Assembly: GCA_033032175.1 (NCBI GenBank)
Contig: CM065312.1
Coordinates: forward strand, 8,928,001-8,992,000
DNA: 64,000 nt
Direction: 5' to 3'
Origin: Saturnia japonica
Taxonomy: Eukaryota; Arthropoda; Insecta; Lepidoptera; Saturniidae
Shown here: positions 26,697 to 38,168 of the stretch, in pieces
How the letters are laid out: each line of letters opens with the position of its first letter
Position numbering within the stretch: the first letter of the stretch is position 1
The notes under the pieces: model-generated
Database searches by the model: none
Seen by the model: the letters and a program-made list of their open reading frames with translations, nothing else
What the model was told of the DNA's origin: nothing
Made by a program: the position numbers and the translations under genes

Positions 26697-26972
26697 ACTG
26701 TGCAATATTTTTTTGAACATTGTATTTACTTATCACAAACCATTACGCCAGCATACGCGGCTAAACCAGTTCGGGAGCGCTTTTTCTTCAGAATTTCTTA
26801 ACAAAGGTCAATATTTAAGTTAAGAGGTACAATTTCTGTAATCTGTACTATTTCACATAAATCTGTTTTATATATACATAAAGAATTTTCGAATCAGACT
26901 GGTTGTTCCAGAGATTAGTGCGTTCAAAAAACAAAAATTACCATACAAAAAACCTTTGGCTTTATTATATTA
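26697..26972 (-). mobile_element. Helitron fragment, 5' end at 26972
   Basis: Same family as 4971-5478. It shares AAACCATTACG and CAATATTTAAG and the 5' block reversed (CGCACTAATCTCTGGAACAA). The 3' portion is missing. Its 5' end directly abuts the 3' CTAG of another Helitron at 26973. Confidence 0.65.
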
Positions 26973-27095
26973 CTAGCAACCCGCCTCAGCTTCGCACGGG
27001 TATAATTTACAAAGTTGACGGGTACAATTTTATGATTAAAATAAGCCTGATTTAGAGTTTATCGCTTTAATATTGACAGATCATAACTTCATAAC
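26973..27095 (-). mobile_element. Helitron 3' end (second family)
   Basis: On the minus strand it ends in ACCCGTGCGAAGCTGAGGCG, GGTTGCTAG|T, a hairpin-like 3' terminus. The interior shares text with 7757-7840 (CTGATTTAGAGTTTATCG). Confidence 0.6.
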
Positions 27096-27097
27096 TG

Positions 27098-27302
27098 CCT
27101 CATTAGCTTACAGTTTCTAAACGCGACTGCTATGCTGGAGGTCCTAGGTTCGATTCACATGTCGAGCAAAGTGTTATTAGGTTTTCCTATGAAATTCTTA
27201 GTAACAGCTCGGAATTTGGTTTTATGTCCGATTAATGGCAATAGGCTCATCCCCTATTACATGAGACCTAAAATATACCCAGTGAACTTCGCAAATAACA
27301 TA
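27098..27302 (+). repeat. tRNA-derived SINE, family B (3' shortened)
   Basis: Box B TAGGTTCGATTC, then GTTTTCCTATGAAATTCTTA and CCCCTATTACATGAGACCTA. The distal part found at 14.8 kb is missing. Confidence 0.8.
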
Positions 27303-27593
27303 ATATTTATTTATTTATTTTGAAAATAAAAATGAATACAAACCTTCCGTAAAAAATCTCTAAATGGTAGTGAAAACCGCATTAAAATCCATTGCTTAGT
27401 TTAAAAGATCTAAGCGTACATAGGGAAAGACAACAGGAAGCGACTTTACTTTTTATACTATGTCTAAATATTTTGGATAGATTGATTTTAACAAGACAAC
27501 AATATTATATTAAAGATGAATTAATTTTAATAAGTTTCCTTTATACATACTTTTTATAAATGTCACAAATAGCTCGATATCCATACTTACTTA

Positions 27594-27755
27594 TCTATAC
27601 TTATATAATAAAGCGAAAAAATTTTTTGTCCGTTTGTTTGTTTAAACACGCTAATCTCTGAAACTACCAGTCGGAATCGAAAAATTCTGTGTGTATATGA
27701 TAGCCAAACTCACGAGAAATAGAATAGGGTATCTGACATTAGGCTACGACTCTCA
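27594..27755 (+). mobile_element. Helitron 5' fragment
   Basis: Begins A|TCTATACTTATATAATAAAG, then AACACGCTAATCTCTGAAAC and CCAGTCGGAATCGAAAAATT. Cut off where the next Helitron starts at 27756. Confidence 0.65.
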
Positions 27756-28227
27756 TCTAGTAATATTATAAATGCGAAAGTAGCTTTGTTTGTTACGTTT
27801 TCACACTTAAATCGATGAACCAATTTCGATGAATTTTGGTATAGAGATGGAGTGAGAAGACATAGGTTACCTTATGTCACGAAAATAAAACTTGAAGGGG
27901 TGAAATAGGTGATGAAAGTTTGTATGGAGAACCGATCATTACTCATATTAGACATATGAATATTCGTATTTATGTGTTTGGTGAGAAATAGTCTTCCGCA
28001 TTTTTCAAAAATCATCTCTCAAGGCGGTATAACAAGGGATGATTTAAATTATTTTTAATCTTTGTACATATCTACAGACTATACTTCACCATTGGCAGAT
28101 TTTCGATGTTTTTTGGAGAGTAAGCTTGCAAAAAGTACCCGAGACGTGTTTAGAAAAGGGATATCATATTATATTCCCTTCTTGAAAGTCTATATTTTAC
28201 GCAAACGAAGTCGCGGGTACCAGCTTG
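27756..28227 (+). mobile_element. Non-autonomous Helitron of a third type (472 bp)
   Basis: Starts A|TCTAGTAATATTATAAATGC with the Lepidoptera-type text CTTAAATCGATGAACCAATT, and ends ACGAAGTCGCGGGTACCAGC, TTG|T (CTAG changed to CTTG). Both ends are in the right orientation. Confidence 0.7.
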
Positions 28228-28784
28228 TTATAATATAAGTTAGTAAATTACCTAATATTGCGTCGTGCGAAATTCATTTATAATATGTAATGCAGTTGAT
28301 GTTTTTATGAACTATTATAATGTATACCCTAATCTGTTTTAACAATTTATTTGTAAAAGACCATATTATGTACTAAATACAATTTGATTTTAATATTTCG
28401 CAAACGGATCCCTGAATCGTAAAATGGTTTTCATACACTCATAATATTCTTGAACGATCTATCCATACATTGGGATAGACTAGAAATAGAAAATGTCCTC
28501 TTTACGTGTAGAGGAAACCCTACAACCCTAAATATTGTCTTACAAGATTTTATTTTGCTGCTTTGTCGGCCTGGTTAATATATATACCCATTCCAAATTA
28601 AATCTTTCTAGTACTAAAAATCTCTGAGCTAAGCCGCTAACACACAAACGGACACAGCGAAATTATAAAGGTTCCTTGTTGACTTAGGAACCCTAAAAAG
28701 CTGTTCATGAATTATAATTATTTAAGTTACTGAGTTATAATGTTTTATAATACATCAAGAACATTCGGTGCTCTTCTTTTTAAG

Positions 28785-29075
28785 CATTTTACATCAATCC
28801 CACTGGGTGGTGACGATGTGGCCGAAGATTGTAAATATGCTAAGCATAAATAAATAGGACTACTTTCAAGTACAGCTGCCAGAACATAACATTAATGCTT
28901 AACGAGGGAGTTTCGACATGAGGGTGGTAGCTAGTAGAAAACATCCCACTACCATGCTAGAATTTAATTCTTTCATCATGGTGTGTTTTTCACCGAAAGC
29001 TCAGGCCCATTGTAGAATTCAAACCCAGGTCGAACGACGCGGTATGCGATTCTGTTACCACTTAGCTATTATCAT
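28785..29075 (-). repeat. tRNA-derived SINE, family A (diverged)
   Basis: Minus strand: box A TAGCTAAGTGGT and box B GGGTTTGAATTC, followed by the CTGAGCTTTCGGTGAAAAAC body. Older than the other copies. Confidence 0.78.
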
Positions 29076-29504
29076 CTCACTTGCTCGCCGGCTTATATTT
29101 TGATGCTGTGAAACTGTGGCAAGTCAAGACAATACGCATTTATAGTAAATAAAACGCAATAATGTCCTTTCAATGATTTGTTGCTTATCCGACACAAGGA
29201 TTTAAGTTATTGCCTTGTTTATTATCCTTACAGATAAATTAAATCAATTGAGCCTATAAATAGCATCAACTCTTGAAAACTATTCAAATTAATATATATT
29301 GGCTATTTAACGTAATATAATTAATAACCACAATTTAATTAATTATTTTTAATTTAACAATAATTTATATAATAACAACTGATTCATATAATTGAATTAT
29401 ATAATTATTAAATATTGTTTTCAAATACACGAAGAAATTATATACAATGCATTACTTGCATTCAACATTTATATACTTTTGTATATCGATAAATGCTGGA
29501 CAGT

Positions 29505-29768
29505 TTTTTCATTACATACCATCACGCCTGTATCTCCGAAGTGTTAGGCAGAGGTGTACTAATGTACACCCACAGTTCACCGAGTATGTTTTTAGGTCCC
29601 ATGTAATAGGGGCGAACCTATTGGCATTAATCGGGCACAAAGCCAAGTTCCGAGTTGCTACTGATAATTTCATAGAAAACCCCAATAACACTTAGCTCGA
29701 CCTATGAATCGAACCTAGGACCTCAAGCATTGCAGTCGCGCTTACGACCACCAGGCTAATGAGACTAT
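29505..29768 (-). repeat. tRNA-derived SINE, family B
   Basis: Most complete copy: minus strand AGCCTGGTGGTCGTAAGCGC, box B TAGGTTCGATTC, body to GGAGATACAGGCGTGATGG. It sits 26 bp from a family A copy in the same orientation. Confidence 0.85.
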
Positions 29769-29794
29769 TTTGTTTACTGTTTAAAGTTTCAGTG

Positions 29795-30058
29795 TTTTGT
29801 TAAGTGATGATATGGCCCAAGATGGTAAGCATAATGGAGAAGAGAATAGCTCTCAAGTGCAGGTAGTAACACATTTATAAGTGCTTGGCGGCAGATTTCC
29901 AACTTGAGGCTAACCAGACAGATATAACAAAATGCCCTACCAGCATGCTCAAGTTTCATTACGATGTTTTCCTTCACCGAAAGCTCAGACTCATTGCAGA
30001 GATTTAAACTCACATCGACCGACTCGGTGTCCGTTCACGCTACCACTGAGCCATCATA
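29795..30058 (-). repeat. tRNA-derived SINE, family A, next to P450 splice donor
   Basis: Minus strand: box A TGGCTCAGTGGT and box B GTGAGTTTAAATC, body GAGCTTTCGGTGAAGGAAAA. Begins about 20 bp inside the intron after the P450 donor at 30077. Confidence 0.85.
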
Positions 30059-30077
30059 GAGTAGTAAAAATATTTAC

Positions 30078-31463
30078 CTATGCACTATCTGGGTCCTTCT
30101 CCAAAAGGCATGTAAGTGTATGGTACAATTTTATGAATTTCTTCAGGCAAAAACCGCTCCGGACGGAATACTTCCGGCTGTTGATAATAAAGTGGATTAC
30201 GTTGTAAATGATAGACCGGTATATGTATTCGATCACCTTTCTTTAACCGTAAACCCGTCGGGAAAGTGTAGTCTGCCATTACCTCACGTGTAAGGTTAGT
30301 TAGAACTGGATAAAGACGAAGAGCCTCATTAATACAAGCTTGTAGGAAAGAAGGCAGTTGAGTAATCACATCGTAGTCGAGTTTGTTATTATGTTTTTGC
30401 AAGTATGTATCGACATCTTTGATTGCTTTCCGTTGAGCTACTTCGTTTTTTCCAATTTCGTATACAGTTAGACTTAATGTCGTCGCTGATGTTTCATAAC
30501 CAACGGTAAAAAATCCCACGTATTTCCCTATTAATGTCTCATATTTTACTACAAATTTTACTTTCTTTAAATCTCCCTTCTTAAAATCGGGAACTTTATC
30601 GCCGGTAATAAAGTTGTCTCTTACTAATTTTAAAATTAAGTCGACGAAGTCATTTCTAGAGGTCGACTTGTAAGCACGTGCTTCGAAGATCTCGCTTAAT
30701 AAGTTCAAGAAAAAGTCATCAATTATCTTTGGAAATAGTTTAAATCCCAATGAATAGAATATACTCGGTCATATACTCCGAATTATATTCTTCAATCCAC
30801 TAAATGTTGATTTCGTAAATATCATTCGTCCTATTTTTTGGTAATTGTTGTTGTAGCCTTTTTGCATGACATTCGTTTCGACGCCGAATGTACAGGAATC
30901 AACGCAATCCATAGTGAAAGCGCTAACTTCATTTGTGATATTGACCAAGCTTGAATGTTTTGTAGTCGCATCCAGACGATTTTCAAAATCGTGAATATAT
31001 TTCTCAACTAAATAAAACATGTTTTTCATTTTCGCCATCGTGAACAAAGGAGATAAGTTTTTTGTCGAAGCACCTTCCATTTATCGCCGTTAGTAAAAAA
31101 CAAACTTTGCGTAACGGCCTCCCTCTCACTGTACTCCGACACTTCTCTGCCATTGAAATAGTAAAAATCTTTTGTTAGTATTAACTTCAGCAATTCTAGG
31201 TTTTGCACTATAAGAACGGGCTCCGCGCCATAAAATGCTCCAATATAAGGAGCATTTGGGAACTGTTCGCAAATGTTCTTAACAACATTGCCAGAGAAAG
31301 TCTTGAGTAGTAGGTAGTCTCCGTAATTACCTAGAATAGATAATGGTTTTATATTTGGTATATTTAGTTTCCGCCAATAATCGTATTTTCTTATAGAAAC
31401 CAAATATATTATTACGAAGAATATTAATAATGTCAGCAACGTTGAGAGGATTAATGTAAACAT
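30078..31463 (-). pseudogene. Cytochrome P450 (CYP3 clan-like) pseudogene, copy 1
   Basis: Reads as a microsomal P450 from the N-terminal membrane anchor (ATG at 31463) through the I-helix (GYETSATT), the K-helix EALR and PERF to the haem-binding region, where a GT donor follows at 30077. Family placement in the insect CYP3 clan is from general resemblance. Three breaks are visible: a frameshift at an A6 tract (plus 31058-31063) just after WKVLRQ; a TGA at 30771-30769 where copy 2 has Trp; and a TAG at 30087-30085 inside the haem signature, which reads FGEGPR-stop-CIG. A final exon carrying the C-terminus was not found. The intron beyond the donor is filled by two SINEs. It would have been an NADPH-dependent monooxygenase of the ER membrane. 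It cannot make an active enzyme now. Confidence 0.9.
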
Positions 31464-32419
31464 GATGTGATTACAAGAACATTGTTCTGTAAGTAAAGTC
31501 AAAATGACCTTATTGCTATTTTATACTCTCTTATCGTTAAATTCCAAGTATGAATTATTTGTTCCAATAAAGTTTTCATACAAAAAAATATAAAGTTCAT
31601 TCTCCAAAATTGTGTCGAAAGCATGTTACATCAAGGACAACGTATGTAAAATGTAAATTACGTTACTGATATTTTTTTCGAGATAGAGTTAGAAGTGTTC
31701 TACTTTCGGCACTGAAAAAACTGAAAAATGTGAACTTGAAATGCTTTTATATAGTAAAGTATTAGATAGTATACCAATAAAATAAGACTAAGTAAATAAA
31801 AATATAATTATCCATGAATATATCACAAGTCGCTACAAATTGTCACAGCACTTTCCTCACATTTACGTGATCATGAACACACACCTGTAAAAAGTCGCAC
31901 TTGAGAGTTTTGACGCCGCTATGATGTTCAACTTACATATATGTGTTCAACGGACGCAACTAACTAATCGATAAATTACCAATGCAGACAAGATGTCATC
32001 TTAATTGATGAATTAAAAATATATGACAGTTAATACTAATGAAAATATGCTGTGTCAGAGAATTGTTCACATTCATTGCTTATTAATCACTGTGTACATA
32101 AATGTGAAATCTTTATTATTATTATTTATATAATTTACCAAAGATTTACTGTTATAGAGACCGCTTAAATATTATAAAATTTGTTTCATACTTTAGTTCT
32201 ATTTAATAAAAAAAAATTAAAATCAAATAATGTTGGTTCACATTACCGCAATTACCATGACTAATTTGTGCATACGGTGATGTAAGGATAATTACGGTAA
32301 TGTGAGCATTGCTTGCATCTATCAATAAAACTAACATTTGCAATAAAGAGTTACTTTTATTTTATATGATTTTAATAATAAAATAGACAAAAGTATATTA
32401 AATTATCTATTAGTTTAAT

Positions 32420-32840
32420 CAAATGTTCCATCCACCCTTTAAGCCGAAAGACGTTCAATGATAGACAGACATGTTATGCCTCTTTCAAAAATCATCACAA
32501 CGACCGATCCTGCGCTACTCATATCCAACAGGTACCCGCAACCTTCGCCAGGTTGTGGGTAGGTACACCTTGTAGTGAGTCTCTCCACGCTGCATCTTCC
32601 GATATTTGATCGCTACCCGAGAACTCTTCGGCCCATCCATCATCCGTTCTACGAGCAATATGCTTCGGCCACTTCCACTTACGCGGTAACTATGATTCTA
32701 CTGCGGATCTCCTTTTTTCTGATTCGATCACACGGAGATACGCCGAGAATAGTACGCTACATTTCCCTTTGAGTGATCTTGAGATTTCTTATGAGGCCTA
32801 TCGTTAGTGACCATGTTGCTACGGTGCGTGATTTTAATTT
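32420..32840 (-). pseudogene. RTE-like LINE C-terminal fragment (duplication unit 1)
   Basis: Minus strand carries GATCGAATCAGAAAAAAGGA, GATCCGCAG and a GGCCGAAGCATATTGCTCG block, as in the post-RT part of lepidopteran RTE-type endonuclease/reverse transcriptases. Stops are frequent. Copy at 39190-39590 by segmental duplication. Confidence 0.65.
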
Positions 32841-33015
32841 AATTTAATACAAAAAAAAAGAAACAAACAATGGAATACCACGAACACTAGATAAAAGTAT
32901 ACTCAGGGGACTCGTGGAGGTCGTGACCCTGGATTGGTGTTTGAAGGTAGGTTGAAACAACACTCCTCGCTTGTTCACTTATCTGGAAAACAGAAAGCGG
33001 CACTGCTCCACCCTT

Positions 33016-33758
33016 AAATTAAGTCGACGAAGTCATTTCTAGAGGTCGACTTGTAAGCACGTGCTTCGTAGATCTCGCTTAATAAGTTCAAGAAGAATTC
33101 ATCAATTATCTTTGGAAATAGTTTAAATTCCAATGAATAAAATATACTCGGCCATATACTCCGAATTATATTCTTCAATCCTCTAAATGTTGATTTCGTG
33201 AATATCATTCGTCCTATTTTTTGGTAATTGTTGTTGTAGCCTTTTTGCATGACATTCGTTTCGACGCCGAATGTACAGGAACCAATACAATCCATAGTGA
33301 AAGCGCTAACTACATTTGTGATATTGACCAAGCTTGAATGTTTTGTAGTCGTAGTTGAATGTTTGCACCTTCCATTTATCGCCGTTAGTAAAAAACAAAC
33401 TTTGTGTAACGGCCTCCCTCTCACTGTAGTTCGACACTTCTCTGCTATTGAAATAGTAAAAATCTTTTGTTAGTATTAACTTCAGCAATTCTAGGTTTTG
33501 CACTATAAGAACGGGCTCCGTGCCATAAAATGCTCCAATATAAGGAGCATTTGAGAACTGTTCGCAAATGTTCTTAACAACATTGCCAGAGAAAGTCTTG
33601 AGTAGTAGGTAGTCTCCGTAATTACCTAGAATAGGTAATGGTTTTATATTTGGTACATTTAGTTTCAGACAATAATCGTATTTTCTTATAAAAACCACAT
33701 ATATTATTACGTGGAATATTAATAATGTCAGCAACGTTGAGAGGATTAATGTAAACAT
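33016..33758 (-). pseudogene. Cytochrome P450 pseudogene, copy 2 (tandem duplicate, truncated)
   Basis: Near-identical duplicate of the P450 at 30078-31463, starting from the same ATG (33758). About 90-100 bp after FTNGDKWKV have been deleted and replaced by a short filler that resembles nearby sequence. This shifts the frame. The copy stops at the duplication boundary (33016), so the I-helix, K-helix and haem-binding regions are absent. It keeps Trp at the site where copy 1 has a TGA, so that stop probably arose after the duplication. A Ty3/Gypsy element sits about 30 bp upstream of the ATG. Confidence 0.9.
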
Positions 33759-33789
33759 GATGTGATTACAAGAACATTGTTCTGTAAGT

Positions 33790-33860
33790 TGTTGTGGTGT
33801 TAATGATACGCGGGTCAGACAACAATTACTTTATTTCAAATCACCTTCATAATCACAACA
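33790..33860 (-). repeat. 3' LTR of the Gypsy element (71 bp)
   Basis: Identical to 38169-38239, with TGTTG...CAACA ends. On the minus strand it contains AATAAA, a possible polyadenylation signal. It is preceded there by the polypurine tract. Confidence 0.9.
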
Positions 33861-34365
33861 TCTTCCCCTTAGAAACTATCGTTAGATCTAATTTATAAAT
33901 TACAAACTAAAAATAAAGTAAATACCTATACTCACATATATATATATACCCCCTTCAAGATGCTTACTATATTAAACTTGTATACTGGGAAACACTCAGG
34001 GTTAAATAATATAAGAACTATTGGGCTATTTGATCTTGGAATCATTTAAAATAAATTCATAACAATCCTTATATCCCGTATGTATCCTTTACTTTATTAT
34101 ATTATGAAGTAGTAAATATATAACTTAAAAGATAAATAAAGAACACAGTTTATTGCTGAGCCAATTGCCTTGCTCGACTACGTGTAAACGGAGGAGAGGC
34201 AACAGAAGTTGTTTTTTCATTACGCTTTATTAAGTGACGACGATTACGTCTGTATGTACCACGTTTATTTTGTACAAAATATGACCTGGGAGCACCAGCA
34301 CCCTGCACTACTGTACCTCGAGTCCTGCGATTACCATCAATACAAATTACGTGATCACCTTTGTT

Positions 34366-36780
34366 TCAATTTTGTAATTTCTTACTGTGTTTATCATAGT
34401 ATTTTTTTGTATTGATTTGTTTATTCAACATTTTTATGTACTCAGAGGAAGCAACAGGGCTCGGTTCTAATAGTTTAGGATGAGTTGGTAGCTTACATCG
34501 AAGCCTACGACCCATAAGAAGCTGTGCAGGAGAGCTTAAACCGTCCCTAGGAGTGTTTCTATAATTAAGTAATGCTAACTGAAAATCTGTATTACTATTT
34601 ATGGCCTTTGTTAGCAGCATCTTAATTGTTTGAACAGCTCGTTCACTCTTACCGTTCGCTTGCGGATATCTAGGCGATGATGTCACATGATCAAACCCCC
34701 AATCATTAGCGAACGTTTTAAACTCATAGCTACTGTACTGCGTGCCGTTGTCACTCATCAGGAACTTGGGTATGCCATGTCGAGAAAACATATCTTTCAT
34801 GGCTTGTATCACTGAATGAGAAGAAATATTATTTAATTTACAAAATTCTATGTAATTCGAATAGTAATCGACTACGAGTAAGAAATGATTTTTTCTAAAC
34901 TCAAAGAGATCCGATCCTACCTTGTTCCACGGAAGCGGTGGTATCTCTACCGGTATCATGGGTTCTCTAGCAGGTGCGTTTAATCTCTCCTGACAAACTT
35001 CACAACATTTAACATAACGCTCAATATCACGGGACATATTAGGCCAAAACATAACTTGTCTCGCGCGCCTTTTACAACGATCTATGCCCATGTGACCTTC
35101 ATGAATGATATGTAACATTTGTTGTCTCATAGATGTAGGTATCATCACCAAATTGTCCTTAAATATTACACCGTCAATTACGTACAAATTTTCTTTTATA
35201 GACCAATACATTTTTACATCATTGGAAATATTAAACTTATGATAAGGCCATCCATTATTAATATAATTCAATAATGATTCAAAAACTGGATCGGATTTGG
35301 TTTGTTTCTTAATTAAAGTAAGTTTCAGATTTGAAATTGGTAAAGTATTTACTATCATTTTAAGCTGATAAACTACATTCGTGTGAATTCCCTCACTATA
35401 TAACTCAGGTAGTGGCGCACGAGACAACGTATCCGCTATATACATATATTTACCTGGGACATAATTCACTACAATATCATAGCTTTGTATTCTCAACATC
35501 ATACGCTGTAAGCGTGCCGGGACGGACATTAAAGGTTTTAGAAAAATGTTCTCGAGCGGCTTGTGATCTGTCTCAACTAAAATTTTTTTTTTACCAAAAA
35601 CGTATTGATGAAACCTATCACATGCAAATACAATGGCTAATAATTCCTTTTCCACTTGCGCATAACGTGTCTGTGCATCAGTTAGGGTGCGGGATGCATA
35701 CTCGACGGGGTGACCGTCTTGTAGGAGCACAGCTCCGAGTGCGTGATTGGATGCGTCCACGGATAATGCTACATCCCGTGATACATCGTATAAACCAAGA
35801 ACGGGTGCCTGGCATACACTCTCTTTTAATAATTCAAGTGAATACTGTTCACTTTCTTCCCAACGCCATTCATTATCTTTTTTTAAAAGATTGTTTAAAG
35901 GTATGGCGTGTTTTGAATAATTAGGAATAAATTTTGACAAGTAATTTACTAAACCTAAAAATCGCTGTAAGCTCTTTTTATCTGTTGGAGTAGGCATTTC
36001 TTTTATTGCTCTGATTTTATTATAATCAGGACTCATCCCTTTAGCACTAAACACATGGCCTAAATACGTGACCTGCTCCACACCTATTTGACATTTAGCC
36101 TTGTTAAATTTTAAATTTATTTTTCTGGCTCTTTCTAATAAGGCTTTCAATCTAAGGTCATGTTCTTCCTTTGTACTGCCCCATACTAGAATATCGTCGA
36201 TAAAACTATCTACCACCTTCAGGTTTTCTAAAAATTGACGCAATTTAGCATGGAAAACTTCCGATGCACAGCTTATACCGAAAGGAAGGCGAAGAAATTG
36301 ATAGCGCCCGAATGGTGTAGCAAACGTACACAAATCAGCACTCTGCCTATCAAGTTGTATATTCTAGAACCCGGAATTAGCATCCAGAACCGAAAAATAA
36401 CGTGCGGCGTGTAACTGCGCTGCCAGCTCAGATACTGTAGGTAGTTGAAAATGTGCGCGTTGAACTGCACGATTTAACTCACGGGGATCGAGACATATTC
36501 TAATACCATTATTCTTTTTAGCTACTAAAACCAACGGATGTACCCACTGGGTTGGATAATCCACTTTCTTAATAACTCCCAACTGTTCCATTTCAAAAAG
36601 TTCTCGTTTTAAGATATCACGCAACCCTAACGGGATTTTTCTAGAAGCACTTATAACCGGCCGAACCGTTTCATCAACAGTTATATGATATTCTCCTGGT
36701 AAACAACCCAAACCCTTAAATAAATCCTCGTAATTATTCGTTATAATAGAATCAATTCGTTTTACTAAGCCTAACTGCAC
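34366..36780 (-). pseudogene. pol: Gypsy pol: reverse transcriptase, RNase H, integrase (with stops)
   Basis: RT has HPLVLVAKKN, DPRELNRA, FSVLDANSGF and the catalytic FIDDILVWG (the YxDD box with Phe). RNase H shows SVDASNHALGAVLLQ and VEKELLAIVFA. Integrase has an HHCC zinc motif around HEGHMGIDRCKRRA...CCEVC, then the D,D,E residues in GSDLFEF, MSDNGTQYSS and NGKSERAVQ. A TAG at 36366-36364 stands where Trp is expected after ANSGF. A TGA at 34368-34366 cuts off the C-terminal GDHV...RGTVVQ domain, which remains readable to about 34160. Ordinary for the family apart from these breaks. Confidence 0.92.
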
Positions 36781-36884
36781 ACAAGACTTTCATCCCAACA
36801 CGCTTTCACATCTCATATTGGCAATTACAACTAATATTTTGTACACCGTTTCATTAACTGCTATTGTCAACAAAGACGTCCCCA

Positions 36885-37289
36885 CTACAGGGATCGTCGT
36901 GTGGGTATACCACTCCAAGAAATTTGCATTTGAACAATATCTGTTTCATTAAACCCTAAATTTCTAAATGTGTCGTAAGACATTATATTGACATCAGAAC
37001 CAATATCTAGCTTAAATTTAACACTTTTATTATTACATATTAGCACTTTATGCCACGACTCGCATTTATCATTTTCCGAAACCATTAATACATAAAACTG
37101 ATCATTTTCGTTAGAATAACTATCATCATCGTTCTCAACATAATGAACTCGCCCTGTTATGTTCCTACCCTCCTCTAATGAACGATTGCACTTACACATT
37201 CTCGCGAAATGTCCGCGATTACCGCATACAAAACAAGTCATGTTGCGCGCGGGGCATTCGGCCCGCGCACCGCACGTCCCCGCAACCAT
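36885..37289 (-). pseudogene. Gypsy nucleocapsid end and protease, broken frame
   Basis: Continues gag-pol in a different frame: zinc knuckle CFVCGNRGHFARMC, an acidic linker, then the retropepsin region VKFKLDIGSDVNIM. DIGS stands where most elements have D(T/S)G(A/S). The frame shifts again near 36900. Text continuing toward RT is found in the other frame (VVGTSLLTIAVNETVYK) and meets a TGA at 36792-36790. Confidence 0.78.
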
Positions 37290-38055
37290 CGCACACCGGC
37301 GCCAGCGCAGGACCCGACCGCGGCCGCGTGCGCCAATCGGCGATGTCGGTGCGACGTGACGTCATCGCGCTCGATGCACCAGCAAGCTGCGATGCAGATG
37401 CACGACCCTCGCCGCGTGTTCGCGCTCCGCCTCGCCTGCCGCGCCATCCGCGCCATCCACGTCTCTGGACTCCGTCTACATGCGTACCGTTTGCTTGAAT
37501 GATGCTATCTCCGATTTGTTGTTCGCTTTCTAAAGTTATTTCGTCGGCTTGACATAATTTTACGGCCGAATCAAGGTCAAGGTTATCCGCACGTAATAGC
37601 CGATTTCTTGTTCTAGTACTCAGCACGCCGCATACTATACGGTCTTTAATGGGATCATCTTCTAAGGTAGAAAATTCGCAATCTTTACTGATTAAACGTA
37701 ATGCCGTTACGTATTGTATAATGAACTCGCCCTCGTCTTGATTACGTGTGAAAAACTTATAACGAACAAGCGTAGTATTCGATTTTGTACCGAAATGACT
37801 ATCAAATTTTTTTAACACAGCTTTAATATTATTTCTTTCGGTTTCGTTCTCAAATTGAAAGGTTTGATATATATTAAAACCTTCTGGGTTAATCAAATTT
37901 ACGAGTAAGCTTGCCTGGATTTTTGGTGGTTCCTTATAAACTCCAGATGCATTTAGAAACTCCATAAACTGTTGTTGCCAGCGCTTCCACCCGTCGGCCC
38001 GGCCGGCAGGTCCACCTTCCGTAATAAACTCTGAAGGAGGTCGCGCGTGTTCCAT
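37219..38055 (-). CDS. gag: Gypsy gag (capsid/nucleocapsid), frame-shifted at end
   Basis: 278-aa reading frame beginning MEHARPPSEF. The capsid-type helical region carries WKRWQQQF, FETEx-like segments and RDEGEF-type text (here NQDEGEFIIQYV). An Arg/Gly-rich stretch (GWRGWRGRRGG) suits RNA binding and is unusually GC-rich. The frame is lost inside the first zinc knuckle, near 37290. The second knuckle, CFVCGNRGHFARMC, is read in another frame. Because the shift falls within a zinc finger it looks like a disabling indel, not a programmed frameshift. Confidence 0.82.
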   Translation of the reverse strand: MEHARPPSEFITEGGPAGRADGWKRWQQQFMEFLNASGVYKEPPKIQASLLVNLINPEGFNIYQTFQFENETERNNIKAVLKKFDSHFGTKSNTTLVRYKFFTRNQDEGEFIIQYVTALRLISKDCEFSTLEDDPIKDRIVCGVLSTRTRNRLLRADNLDLDSAVKLCQADEITLESEQQIGDSIIQANGTHVDGVQRRGWRGWRGRRGGARTRGEGRASASQLAGASSAMTSRRTDIADWRTRPRSGPALAPVCDGCGDVRCAGRMPRAQHDLFCMR

Positions 38056-38168
38056 TTTTGATGATTAATAACACTTGAGTTCCACTACAATCCTTCTACA
38101 CAATGTACAAATGGTTTATATTTGTATTAATTCACGTGTAAACCACTTTTTTTTTACCGCTGCCACCA

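Noticed and set aside
32575..32772. A 65-aa frame conserved in two places (also 39325-39522)
   Set aside because: Conservation is due to the segmental duplication; it is antisense to an RTE-like LINE fragment.
34209..34415. Plus-strand open frames across the Gypsy element, including 35412-35924 and 37178-37502
   Set aside because: They are shadows of the minus-strand gag-pol reading frames.
37159..37502. High-GC island suggesting a CpG promoter or foreign gene
   Set aside because: It is the Arg/Gly-rich nucleocapsid part of gag; the composition follows from its codons.
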